A DNA stretch of 64,000 nt from Hyphomicrobiales bacterium (lineage in GTDB: Bacteria > Pseudomonadota > Alphaproteobacteria > Rhizobiales > Rhizobiaceae). A program made the position numbers and the translations under genes. Positions within the stretch are counted from its first letter, which is position 1. Each line of letters opens with the position of its first letter. The notes beneath the pieces were generated by a model, which saw only the letters and a program-made list of their open reading frames with translations, was not told the DNA's origin and did no database searches. This document shows positions 17,618 through 26,000 of this stretch, piece by piece. The stretch is from positions 62,001 through 126,000 of the forward strand of contig UBMP01000002.1 in NCBI GenBank assembly GCA_900466575.1, in the 5' to 3' direction.

Positions 17618-17704
17618 ATGGCAACCATCGCGGCCGAAACGCCGGCGAGCGGACCATCACGGGGCGCGGTCAATATCGCGCCCTTGTCCTGCGTCGCGTG
17701 CTGA
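17618..17704 (+). CDS. 28-codon frame at the permease 5' end (leader peptide or frameshifted N-terminus)
   Basis: An ATG at 17618 has the best ribosome binding site of the region (GGAGAG, 8 bases upstream) and reads MATIAAETPASGPSRG... for 28 codons before a TGA at 17702-17704. The permease frame has no ATG in this interval, yet it stays open back to 17614 and encodes a plausible cytoplasmic tail (GQYRALVLRRVL) just before the GTG at 17698. The simplest reading is that the true permease starts at 17618 and a 1-base loss (or equivalent) near 17660-17670 breaks the frame, either as a real mutation or a sequencing error. A coupled leader peptide is the alternative. Confidence 0.5.
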   Translation: MATIAAETPASGPSRGAVNIAPLSCVAC

Positions 17705-18693
17705 TCCTCGTTGGCATCGCCCTGGCTCTGTGTCTGACGCTCACGCTCGACATGGCGCTCGGCCCGGCGCGCTACACGCTTGCCCAGGTTCTCTCCGCGC
17801 TGACCAGTCCCTCGGCCGTCGCCGAGCAGTTGCGCGTCGTCATCTGGGATATCCGCATGCCGATTGCCCTGATGGCGATCACGGTCGGCGCGTCGCTTTC
17901 GCTGGCCGGCGCGCAGATGCAGACCATTCTCGCCAACCCGCTCGCCAGCCCCTTCACGCTCGGTATTTCCGCCGCTGCCGGCTTCGGCGCGGCCCTCGGC
18001 CTCGTGGGCGGCGTGGCGCTGTTTCCCGGTGCGGTCGAACTCATGGTGCCGATCAATGCCTTCGTCATGGCCATGGTCGCCTCCATGTTCATCTATGGCG
18101 TCTCGACGCTCAGGGGCGTCACCGTGGAGACCATCGTGCTGCTCGGCATCGCGCTCGTCTTCACCTTCAATGCAGCACTCTCGCTGATGGAATATCTGGC
18201 CTCCGAACAGGCGCTCGCCGCTGTGGTCTTCTGGACCATGGGCTCGCTCACCAAGGCGACCTGGACGAAGGTTGCCGTGACGGCAGCCATCCTCGTCGTC
18301 TGCGTTCCGCTTTTCGCCCGTCAGGCCTGGCAGCTCACCGCGCTGCGCCTCGGTGATGACAAGGCCGCGAGCTTCGGCGTCAATGTCCGCCGGTTGCGCC
18401 TCGAAGCGCTGATCATCATCAGCCTGCTCGCCTCCATTCCGGTCTCCTTTGTCGGGACGATCGGTTTCGTGGGACTCGTCGGCCCGCATATTGCCCGGAT
18501 GCTGGTCGGCGAGGACCAGCGCTTCTTCCTGCCGGGCTCGATCCTCTGTGGCGCGCTGCTGCTGTCGGCAACCTCGGTCGTCAGCAAGATCCTCATCCCC
18601 GGCGCGGTGCTCCCCATCGGCGTCATCACGGCGCTCGTCGGCGTGCCCTTCTTCTTCTCGCTCATTTTCACCCAGAGGCGGCGCGCATGGTAA
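17698..18693 (+). CDS. FecCD-family iron-chelate ABC transporter permease
   Basis: The 331-residue protein is a polytopic permease of the FecCD/BtuC family, with about nine to ten membrane segments. Family marks include the N-terminal segment ending LDMALGPARYTL, RMPIALMAITVGASLSLAGAQMQ, the ATPase-coupling loop GTIGFVGLVGPHIARMLVGEDQ and the C-terminal GAVLPIGVITALVGVPFFF. Starting at the GTG at 17698 gives a protein whose first membrane helix begins at once, without the usual cytoplasmic tail; see the frame conflict at 17618-17704. The stop overlaps the start of the ATPase gene by 7 bases. Only one permease gene is present, so it would form a homodimer. Confidence 0.86.
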   Translation: MLILVGIALALCLTLTLDMALGPARYTLAQVLSALTSPSAVAEQLRVVIWDIRMPIALMAITVGASLSLAGAQMQTILANPLASPFTLGISAAAGFGAALGLVGGVALFPGAVELMVPINAFVMAMVASMFIYGVSTLRGVTVETIVLLGIALVFTFNAALSLMEYLASEQALAAVVFWTMGSLTKATWTKVAVTAAILVVCVPLFARQAWQLTALRLGDDKAASFGVNVRRLRLEALIIISLLASIPVSFVGTIGFVGLVGPHIARMLVGEDQRFFLPGSILCGALLLSATSVVSKILIPGAVLPIGVITALVGVPFFFSLIFTQRRRAW

Positions 18694-19439
18694 GCCTGAC
18701 GCTCGACAATCTCGGCGCATCCTATGGCCGGACCCGCATTCTCGACGGCATCTCCACCGGCAGGCTGGAAGGCGGCTGCCTGACGGCTGTCGTCGGCCCG
18801 AATGCCGCCGGCAAGTCGACGCTCTTCAAGCGCATCGCCGGCCTCATCAAGGGCGATGGCAAGGTAACGCTGGAAGGCACGAAGCGCGGCCGCGACGGCA
18901 TTTGCTACATGCCGCAGGACACGGGCGCGAATGCGGTTCTAACCGTCTATGAATCGATCGTGCTCGCCTCGCGCCAGAACGCAGGCTGGCGTGTCGGGGA
19001 GGGGGATCTGGTCGAAATCGACCGGCTGCTGGAAAGCCTCAACATCGCCAATCTCGCCTTCCGCAACCTCGGTGAACTTTCGGGCGGCCAGCGGCAATTG
19101 GTGGCGATTGCCCAGGCGCTGGCGCGCAATCCGGAAGTGCTGCTGATGGACGAGCCGACCTCGGCGCTCGACCTGCACCGGCAGATCGAGGTTCTGGATT
19201 TCATGCGCCGGCTGGCCGCAAAGCGCGGCATGGCCGTGCTGATCGCCATCCACGACCTGAACCACGCCCTGCGCTATTGCGACCAGACGCTGGTGATCGC
19301 GAATGGTCGCCTGATCGCGTCAGGTCGCACCAGCGAGATCGTGACGGCGCGAATGCTGCGCGAGACCTATCGCATCGACGCCCGCATCGAAACCTGCTCC
19401 CAAGGCCTGCCGCACGTCATCGTGGATGCAGCGGCGTGA
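18687..19439 (+). CDS. iron-chelate ABC transporter ATP-binding protein
   Basis: The 250-residue FecE/FepC-type ATPase energises uptake by the preceding permease. Walker A is GPNAAGKST at residues 37-45, the Q-loop is in YMPQDTG, the signature is LSGGQRQL, and Walker B is VLLMDEPTSALD, followed by the H-loop IAIHDLNHAL. The ATG lies inside the end of the permease gene (7-base overlap), so the two are translationally coupled. A hairpin at 19444-19479 follows the stop. Confidence 0.93.
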   Translation: MVSLTLDNLGASYGRTRILDGISTGRLEGGCLTAVVGPNAAGKSTLFKRIAGLIKGDGKVTLEGTKRGRDGICYMPQDTGANAVLTVYESIVLASRQNAGWRVGEGDLVEIDRLLESLNIANLAFRNLGELSGGQRQLVAIAQALARNPEVLLMDEPTSALDLHRQIEVLDFMRRLAAKRGMAVLIAIHDLNHALRYCDQTLVIANGRLIASGRTSEIVTARMLRETYRIDARIETCSQGLPHVIVDAAA

Positions 19440-19443
19440 CCTG

Positions 19444-19479
19444 AGAGCGCCGTGGGGCCAGACGGACCCGCGGCGCTCT
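19444..19479 (+). terminator. stem-loop after the iron transporter operon
   Basis: AGAGCGCCG and CGGCGCTCT form a perfect 9-bp stem starting four bases after the ATPase stop codon, with some pairing inside the loop. There is no T-run after it (it is followed by AACATATTG), so it may be a weak or Rho-assisted terminator or an RNA-stabilising hairpin. Confidence 0.45.
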
Positions 19480-19695
19480 AACATATTGAATCTGCGTATT
19501 GTGCTTCGCGAAAATCGATTCTGATCTTCCCGGCGATGCGCCAGCAGCGCAGAAGTCACCCATTTTGTGCGCTGCAGCATTTTCGTCGCAACTACCCATT
19601 TCCTTTTTCATAGCCTTACCTTAGTGTCGCTTTTCTCAAGTTGAGTCTGGCGGCGGAATGCTTGACTGCGGGAGGCGGGGAGCAGGTAGGCGAGA

Positions 19696-22365
19696 ATGAG
19701 GAAATGGGTCTATACGTTCGGCAACGGCCAGTCCGAAGGCAGTGCCGGCGAACGTGATATTCTGGGCAGCAAAGGCGCCAATCTGGCCGAAATGGCGAGC
19801 CTCGGCTTTCCCGTGCCACCCGGCGCAACCATCATTTCCCCGGCCTGCACCTGGTATGCCGATCACCAACGCCATTTTCCCGAATCGCTGCCGAAGCAGA
19901 TCGATCAGGCGCTCGCCGAAATCGAGCGCATGACCGGCCGCAAACTCGGCGGCGCAAGCAAGCCCCTCTTTCTGGCGGTTCGCCCAGGGTCCCGCGTGCC
20001 GATCCCGGGCATGATCGAAGCGATCCTCAATCTCGGCCTCAATGACGAGACGGTCGAGGCACTGGCAAAGGAGACAGGCGACCGGCGCTTCGCCTATGAC
20101 TGTTACCGACGTTTCATCAGCAGTTTCGGTGATGCCGTCATGGGGCTGGACCGCGGCTATTTCGAGGACCTGACCGAGGCCGAAATGCGCGCGCGGGGCG
20201 TCGACCTCGACACCGATCTCGATGCGGATGCGCTGGTCGACATCGTCGGGGCGATGAAGGACCTCATTTTTGAGGAGATGAGTGAGGCATTCCCGCAAGA
20301 CCCGCGCGAACAGCTCTGGGCCACCATTTCCGCGACCTATCAGGCGTGGCTCGCGCCCCGCGCCAGCGCCTATCGCGCGCTGCATGGCATCCCGGTTGAA
20401 TGGGGCACGGCGCTGAACCTGCAGGCGATGGTCTTCGGCAATCGCAATGCGGGCTCTGCTTCCGGCGTCGTCCTGACGCGCAATCCGGAGACGGGCGAAA
20501 GGATGCTCTTCGGCGATTACCTGCCGAATTCTCAAGGCAGCGAACTGGCCCTGGGCGAGCGCAAGCTGTTTCCCGTCTCGGGTCGTGCCCACGCCAACGG
20601 AAATGCCGGCGTCATCTCGATGGAGGCGCAGTTCCCGGCAGCTTACGCGCAATTGCGTGACGTTGCCGTCAGGCTCGAAGCGCATTACCGCGACATGCAG
20701 GACATCGAATTCGCCGTCGATGATGGCAAGCTGCATGTGCTTCAGGCGCGCCCCGCGCGCCGCAGCGTCAAGGCGAGCCTCAGGCTGGCGGTCGAGATGG
20801 TGAGCGAACGGCTGATCACCCGTGAGGAAGCGATTTCCCGCATCGATCCGCTCTCGCTCGAACAGTTGCTCCACCCGGCCATAGACCCGTCGGTCGAACG
20901 CAATGTCATCGGCACCGGCCTGCCGGCATCGCCGGGCGCGGCTTCCGGCGAGATCGTCTTTACATCGGAAGACGCGGTATCCTTCTATCGTGAAGGCCGC
21001 AAGGTCATTCTGGTCCGCGCCGAAACGAGCCCGGAGGATGTGCATGGCATGCATGTGGCCGAAGGCGTTCTGACACTGCGCGGCGGCGTGACCAGCCACG
21101 CCGCCGTGGTGGCGCGCGGCATGGGCATCCCGTGCGTGGCGGGCGCATCCGGCTTGCGCATCGACACCGCCGCCGGCACGCTCACCGGCTTTGGCGTCAC
21201 CCTGCAGAAGGGCGATTTCATCACTATCGACGGCTCGCTCGGCCAGATCATCGACGGCGAGGTGCCGATGATCCAGCCGGAACTGTCCGGCGACTTCGCC
21301 GAGATTATGGAATGGTCGGATGCGATCCGCCGCCTCGCCGTGCGCTCCAATGCCGACACGCCGGCGGATGCGCGAGGCGCCCGTTCCTTCGGCGCCGAAG
21401 GCATCGGCCTTTGCCGCACCGAGCACATGTTCTTCGAAGAGGGCCGCATCAACGTGATGCGCGAGATGATCCTGGCGGAAGACGAGGAGGGCCGCCGCGC
21501 CGCACTCGCCAAGCTGCTGCCCATGCAGCGCTCCGACTTCATCGAGCTCTTCGAGATCATGCATGGCCTGCCGGTGACGATCCGCCTGCTCGATCCGCCG
21601 TTGCACGAGTTCCTGCCGAAGGCGAACGAGGATATCAAGGAGACGGCTGCAGCGGTCGGCATGGATGAAGACAAGCTTCGCCGCCGCATCGAGGACATGC
21701 ACGAGTTCAACCCCATGCTCGGCCATCGCGGCTGCCGGCTCGCGATTTCCTATCCGGAGATCGCGGAGATGCAGGCGCGCGCCATCTTCGAGGCCGCCGT
21801 GAAGGCCGCCGAGAGCACGGGCGCTGCCGTGGTGCCGGAAATCATGGTGCCGCTCGTCTCGCTGCGCAGTGAACTGGATTACGTCAAGGCCGCCATCGAC
21901 GGCGTGGCCCGCAAGGTGGCCGAGGAGACGGGCGTCTTCATCGACTACCTGGTCGGCACGATGATCGAGCTGCCGCGCGCGGCGCTTCGCGGCCAGGAAA
22001 TTGCCGAAGCCGCCGAATTCTTCTCCTTCGGTACCAACGACCTGACACAGACGACCTTCGGCATCTCGCGCGACGATGCCGGCGGGTTCCTGACGACCTA
22101 CAAGCGCAAGGGCATCATAGAGCAGGACCCCTTCTCCTCGCTCGATTTCGACGGCGTCGGCGAACTGATCAAGATCGCTTCGGAACGCGGCCGCAAGTCG
22201 CGCAACGATTTGAAGCTCGGCATCTGCGGCGAGCATGCCGGTGACCCGGCCTCCATTCGCTTCTGCGAGCAGACCGGCCTCGACTATATCTCCTGCTCGC
22301 CCTTCCGCGTGCCGATTGCGCGTCTTGCCGCTGCCCAGGCCGTCACCGGCACTTCAGCGAGATAA
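19696..22365 (+). CDS. ppdK: pyruvate, phosphate dikinase
   Basis: PpdK interconverts pyruvate + ATP + phosphate and PEP + AMP + diphosphate, linking C3 and C4 carbon flow in gluconeogenesis or anaplerosis. The 889-residue protein has the ATP-grasp nucleotide-binding domain (GSKGANLAEMASLGFPVPPG; RPGSRVPIPGM; ARPARRS), the swivelling phosphohistidine domain with GGVTSHAAVVARG (H468) and the C-terminal PEP/pyruvate TIM barrel (GLCRTEHMF; SFGTNDLTQTTFG; GICGEHAGDP with the catalytic cysteine). The length matches the family. It is followed after 3 bases by a DUF1499 gene, so they are probably one transcript. Confidence 0.97.
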   Translation: MRKWVYTFGNGQSEGSAGERDILGSKGANLAEMASLGFPVPPGATIISPACTWYADHQRHFPESLPKQIDQALAEIERMTGRKLGGASKPLFLAVRPGSRVPIPGMIEAILNLGLNDETVEALAKETGDRRFAYDCYRRFISSFGDAVMGLDRGYFEDLTEAEMRARGVDLDTDLDADALVDIVGAMKDLIFEEMSEAFPQDPREQLWATISATYQAWLAPRASAYRALHGIPVEWGTALNLQAMVFGNRNAGSASGVVLTRNPETGERMLFGDYLPNSQGSELALGERKLFPVSGRAHANGNAGVISMEAQFPAAYAQLRDVAVRLEAHYRDMQDIEFAVDDGKLHVLQARPARRSVKASLRLAVEMVSERLITREEAISRIDPLSLEQLLHPAIDPSVERNVIGTGLPASPGAASGEIVFTSEDAVSFYREGRKVILVRAETSPEDVHGMHVAEGVLTLRGGVTSHAAVVARGMGIPCVAGASGLRIDTAAGTLTGFGVTLQKGDFITIDGSLGQIIDGEVPMIQPELSGDFAEIMEWSDAIRRLAVRSNADTPADARGARSFGAEGIGLCRTEHMFFEEGRINVMREMILAEDEEGRRAALAKLLPMQRSDFIELFEIMHGLPVTIRLLDPPLHEFLPKANEDIKETAAAVGMDEDKLRRRIEDMHEFNPMLGHRGCRLAISYPEIAEMQARAIFEAAVKAAESTGAAVVPEIMVPLVSLRSELDYVKAAIDGVARKVAEETGVFIDYLVGTMIELPRAALRGQEIAEAAEFFSFGTNDLTQTTFGISRDDAGGFLTTYKRKGIIEQDPFSSLDFDGVGELIKIASERGRKSRNDLKLGICGEHAGDPASIRFCEQTGLDYISCSPFRVPIARLAAAQAVTGTSAR

Positions 22366-22368
22366 GTC

Positions 22369-23262
22369 ATGGCGATCGAATACGTCCGGCCCGTTTCCCA
22401 TGCTGCCTTCTGGGCGCGCCGGCTGGCGCTCTTTGCGCTGATGCTGATGCTGGCTTCATGGATGGCTACCCGCTTCGGTCCCGTCCTCGAAGTGCACTTC
22501 CTGGCGCTTTATCTGGCGGCCTGTGCCATCGCCATACTCGCGCTGCTGGGCGCCATGATCGGTCTCGTCAATCTCTGGCGCATTGGCGCGGAGGGGGGGA
22601 AGTCCTCGATGGCAGCGGTTCTGCTCGCCGTCCCGGTGCTTTTGCCCGGCGCCTATGCCGGCTGGCTCTATAAGTCGCACGCCAAAATCTACGAAGTGTC
22701 CAGCGACCTTGCAGATCCTCCCGCCTGGATCAAGGCACCCGATTACGACCAGCTCTGGCTCGGTCCGCGGCCTGAGGCAGACGCGGCCATGCGAGAGACG
22801 CAGCAGTCTGCTTATCCGGGGCTAATCACCCATCGCTACGACGCTTCGCTCGATCGCCTCGTCAAGGCCGTGCGTGAGGCTGCCGCGGACCGACGCATCA
22901 AGTTCTCGGAAGAGAATGTCCCGGCCGCCATTCGCGAACGGGAGGAGGAGGAGGCCCAGCCCGAAGTGCTGGGTGGCATTCCGGTGCCGCGCCGCCGGCC
23001 CAGCAATGTCATCACCATTCCTGGAGCCACGCCGCTGAAGCAGCAGATCCCGATCGCCGTGTTTCAGGGTGTGGTCACAGACCGCATGACCGGCTTTCCC
23101 TATGATGTCGTCGTTCGCGCCCGCGAGGCCGGCGATTCGACGCTCGCCGACATTCGCGTCGCCGCCCGCTACGGCCGCGCCGATCTCGGCGTTTCAGCCT
23201 CTATCGCCGACGCCTTCCTGAAGGCGCTGGACGATGCAATGCTGGGAACATCCGACGAGTGA
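22369..23262 (+). CDS. DUF1499 membrane protein
   Basis: The 297-residue protein has three predicted membrane segments in the first 100 residues (around 17-37, 44-68 and 80-98), followed by a soluble DUF1499 domain beginning at QSAYPGLITHRYDASLDRLV and ending near the C-terminus. A proline- and arginine-rich insert (VPRRRPSN) lies in the middle of the domain. DUF1499 has no established function. It starts 3 bases after ppdK and its TGA overlaps the ATG of the small frame at 23262 (TGATG). Confidence 0.82.
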   Translation: MAIEYVRPVSHAAFWARRLALFALMLMLASWMATRFGPVLEVHFLALYLAACAIAILALLGAMIGLVNLWRIGAEGGKSSMAAVLLAVPVLLPGAYAGWLYKSHAKIYEVSSDLADPPAWIKAPDYDQLWLGPRPEADAAMRETQQSAYPGLITHRYDASLDRLVKAVREAAADRRIKFSEENVPAAIREREEEEAQPEVLGGIPVPRRRPSNVITIPGATPLKQQIPIAVFQGVVTDRMTGFPYDVVVRAREAGDSTLADIRVAARYGRADLGVSASIADAFLKALDDAMLGTSDE

Positions 23263-23375
23263 TGTCGGAAACGCCTGCCGCAAAAGAAGAGCTTTCTTGG
23301 GAAATGCTCTATCTATCTGATTTCACGCGGTTAGAACGCAAGGCCATCGACGCACGTTTGCTGGTCACGCCTTAG
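23262..23375 (+). CDS. possible small protein, 37 residues
   Basis: A 37-codon frame begins with an ATG that overlaps the stop of the DUF1499 gene (TGATG), the usual form of translational coupling. It would encode a hydrophilic, mildly amphipathic peptide with no membrane segment or cysteine (start MSETPAAKEELSW, end DARLLVTP). Its TAG stop overlaps the stop of the convergent glycosyltransferase gene by four bases. The frame fills the whole interval between the two neighbours. I recognise no family; comparison between related genomes would decide whether it is coding. Confidence 0.45.
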   Translation: MSETPAAKEELSWEMLYLSDFTRLERKAIDARLLVTP

Positions 23376-24610
23376 GCTGGCACAGGCTGCGCGGGGGCCG
23401 CGTCAGCGGGGCGTCGCAGCATCGTGGGGTCGATGACGACGTCTTCAAGCGGCGGGGCAAGTGCCGACATCATGTCGTAGATATCCCGCGGGGTTCGCGC
23501 GCCCGTATTGCGGTTGTTGAGATAAATCTTGCCGTCCTTCACCCCCGAAAAGGCGCTGTAGTTCGCCGGCATTTCGGCATAGGCGGGATTGAAGGCATGG
23601 GCATAGCGCCCGCCATCCCAGCGCGCGAAGGAGGACCGGTAGAGATCGGTGATGAAATCGAAATCCTCGCGGCTGCGGAAGCGCGAGCAGTAATAGGCGC
23701 AGCACCGGGCGAAATTCTCCTGCCAGCCATCGATGGAAAAACCGGCGCTGTGCTTCACCCATTGCTGGGTTGCCAGAATGGAGGCGGGCACGCCCATGTC
23801 GCTCACGAAGGGCAGGCCTTCCATGGAGGCGTCTTCAAAGAAGTTGCGTCCGACCTCCGCGTGGAAAGTCGAATTGGCCGACTGAAACCGCTTGGGATCG
23901 AAGATGATCGATGAGATCGACAGCGGGCAGATGCCATGGATCGACAATGGTCGCTGCCACATCAGGAAACGCGTTCCCAGCAGCACCGACTTGAAGCTTG
24001 AGTCGAAGTCGACGGTCGGATGTTCGAAATAGCGATTGTTGAAGCGCTCGCGTATGCGCTCGACCAGCCTGCGCGACAGGGCCGAGTGGTAGATCGAGAA
24101 GCCATGCGTGGGTGTCGTCGTCGCATCCGCCCAGAGGTACGCCCTCCGGATCAGCCATTCGCGCGGTATGTCGATGAAATGATGCGTGAGATCGAGCGCG
24201 ATATTCGTGTCCGGCGCGCCCTCGCTCTCCGGCCAGGTGAAGCTGGCATAGGCCCAGCCGAAGGCCTCGACATCCGGAAGCAGCAGTTCGACCTTTCTGA
24301 GCACCGAGGCAAGGTCAGGATCGACATAGTCGTCATCGCCGATCACCGTCACCCAGTCGCCCGACGAGGCCGCGACCGTGCGCTCCCAGTTGTCGACCAT
24401 CGAATAGACGACAGGGCCGGGGGGCAGGAAGGTGACGCGCGGATCATCCCTATGGGCGCGCATGAATTCGGACATGATGGAGGCATCGTCAGAGTTGTCG
24501 GCGAACACGAATTCCACGTCGTCGCGCGGATTGTCGAGAAGCGCACGAATGGTCTCCTGAAACCAAATCTGCCGGTTGCGCGATGGCACGCAAATGGAAA
24601 GCTTCGCCAT
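23372..24610 (-). CDS. family 2 glycosyltransferase
   Basis: The 412-residue protein has a GT-A fold glycosyltransferase domain in its first 220 residues: LSICVPSRNRQIWFQETI at the start, ADNSDD, and the metal-binding IGDDDYVDPDLAS (DDD near residue 91). The C-terminal 190 residues are not recognisable and are rich in aromatic residues. There is no membrane segment, so it is cytoplasmic or peripheral. It is separated by 78 bases from the metallo-hydrolase gene upstream and is not part of an obvious glycan operon. Donor and acceptor are unknown. Confidence 0.86.
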   Translation of the reverse strand: MAKLSICVPSRNRQIWFQETIRALLDNPRDDVEFVFADNSDDASIMSEFMRAHRDDPRVTFLPPGPVVYSMVDNWERTVAASSGDWVTVIGDDDYVDPDLASVLRKVELLLPDVEAFGWAYASFTWPESEGAPDTNIALDLTHHFIDIPREWLIRRAYLWADATTTPTHGFSIYHSALSRRLVERIRERFNNRYFEHPTVDFDSSFKSVLLGTRFLMWQRPLSIHGICPLSISSIIFDPKRFQSANSTFHAEVGRNFFEDASMEGLPFVSDMGVPASILATQQWVKHSAGFSIDGWQENFARCCAYYCSRFRSREDFDFITDLYRSSFARWDGGRYAHAFNPAYAEMPANYSAFSGVKDGKIYLNNRNTGARTPRDIYDMMSALAPPLEDVVIDPTMLRRPADAAPAQPVPA

Positions 24611-24688
24611 GGCCGGTCCCTTTTTCGAGAAGGCTTCATAGCGCCTCGCACTGGAGCCGGGCTTGCGGAATGGACGTTTGGCAATCGG

Positions 24689-25603
24689 TCAGGCGGGCAG
24701 ATAGACACCCGCAAGCCGCGCCGGACCATCGGTTGAAACGATGCCGCGCTCGGTCAGATCCTCCAGATGAGCCAGCACCGAAAGCGCCGCCGCGCCATGC
24801 AGACGGGGGTCCGTCTCGCGGTATATGACCTTCACCATGTCGGCAATCAGCCGGTCGCCCGCCTTCACGCGCTCCACAATCGCGCGCTCGCGCATCCGTC
24901 GATGCGTACGCAGGCCTCTGCAGAAGGCGGCGGGGGAGGTCACCGGTCCTCCGTGACCGGGAAGATAGAGCCTGTCGTCGCGTTGCAGCAGCCTCTCCAG
25001 CGAGGCCATGAAATCGGCCATCGCCCCATCCGGCGGCGCCACAATGGACGTCGCCCAGGCCATGACATGATCCGCCGAAAACACGATCCCGGTTCCCTCC
25101 AGCCCGAAGGCCATGTGGTTGGCGGTATGTCCCGGCGTCGCGATCCCGGAAAGCGCCCAGCCGTCCCCCTCGACGACACCGCCATCGGCAAGCCCGATGT
25201 CCGGGACGAAATCCATATCCGAGCTCTCAGCGAAGGGATTCGTCTCCCCATCGTGCAGCGGTCGTGCCGGACGATGCGGACCTTCCGCCACGATCAGCGC
25301 GCCCGTCGCCGCCTTCAGACGGCGCGAGAGCGGCGAATGATCCTTGTGGGTATGGCTCACGGCAATATGCGTGACCTCGCGTCCGTCCAGCGCTTGCATC
25401 AGCGCCTGAAAATGCGCCTCATCCTCCGGACCCGGGTCGATCACGCAGACCGACCGGTCGCCGACGATGTAGCTGTTCGTGCCGTGAAACGTGAAGGGCG
25501 AGGGGTTGTTGACCGTCAGGCGCTGAACGCCTGGAGCCACATCGACTGCCACGCCATAGGCCGGTTGAAATGCCAGTTCGAATTTCGGTAGATCATCGCT
25601 CAT
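24689..25603 (-). CDS. metallo-beta-lactamase-fold hydrolase
   Basis: The 304-residue enzyme belongs to the MBL-fold hydrolases close to LACTB2 and glyoxalase-II-like proteins. The dinuclear metal motif HTHKDH is at residues 84-89; further ligands lie in TPGHTANHM, FSADHVM and YLPGHGGP. The last 70 residues (RRMRERAIVERV...LAHLEDLTERGIV) form the winged-helix-like tail typical of the LACTB2 group, which includes nucleases. A hydrolase of thioesters or nucleic acids is possible; the substrate is not known. Confidence 0.9.
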   Translation of the reverse strand: MSDDLPKFELAFQPAYGVAVDVAPGVQRLTVNNPSPFTFHGTNSYIVGDRSVCVIDPGPEDEAHFQALMQALDGREVTHIAVSHTHKDHSPLSRRLKAATGALIVAEGPHRPARPLHDGETNPFAESSDMDFVPDIGLADGGVVEGDGWALSGIATPGHTANHMAFGLEGTGIVFSADHVMAWATSIVAPPDGAMADFMASLERLLQRDDRLYLPGHGGPVTSPAAFCRGLRTHRRMRERAIVERVKAGDRLIADMVKVIYRETDPRLHGAAALSVLAHLEDLTERGIVSTDGPARLAGVYLPA

Positions 25604-25686
25604 GCATCCTTATAGCCGATTTCCCCGCGCCTAAAAGCCATCCCGCTGCCCGAGCGCGACGATCGTGTTTATCCCGCGAATATGCG

Positions 25687-25715
25687 TTGCCGTCCCGCGC
25701 GCTTCTTGCTAAGAG
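25687..25715 (+). promoter_or_regulatory. candidate sigma-70 promoter of tRNA-Gln
   Basis: TTGCCG (25687-25692) and TAAGAG (25710-25715) are 17 bases apart and end 20 bases before the mature tRNA 5' end, a suitable distance for a tRNA promoter. Confidence 0.45.
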
Positions 25716-25735
25716 CGCTGCGCAAAGAAATGCAT

Positions 25736-25810
25736 TGGGGCGTCGCCAAGCGGTAAGGCACCGGTTTTTGGTACCGGCATTCCCAGGTTCGAATCCTGGC
25801 GCCCCAGCCA
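25736..25810 (+). tRNA. tRNA-Gln (anticodon TTG)
   Basis: A complete cloverleaf can be drawn: acceptor arm TGGGGCG/CGCCCCA, D arm, anticodon arm CCGGT-loop-ACCGG with anticodon TTG in the loop TTTTGGT, T arm CCCAGG-TTCGAAT-CCTGG, discriminator G and an encoded CCA. It decodes CAA (and CAG by wobble). The gene lies on the left edge of the glycan region, with no tRNA neighbour. Confidence 0.97.
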
Positions 25811-26000
25811 TTCCTTTTTAAAAATGTCAGAAGAAAAGAAATTATCCAAATTTCTTCATATTCTGCTGAGCACGCATTGTCGGCTCTGACTGTCCTACAC
25901 TGCCGTGGCAGCGGTCTCTCTCGCAAGTCCGTCAAAAGCAGCTCATTCCTCGGCGCAACGGCTCAGAAAAGGAAGTGAAATGGGCAGGGCCAACACGTCA

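Noticed and set aside
16447-18720. 757-codon open frame on the minus strand opposite the iron transporter genes
   Set aside because: It mirrors three well-recognised genes, has low-complexity charged composition (rich in D, E, H, R) and no family features. It is a GC-rich antisense shadow.
19636-22236. 866-codon open frame on the minus strand opposite ppdK
   Set aside because: ppdK is unambiguous over the same bases. The antisense product has the biased composition expected of a shadow frame in high-GC DNA.
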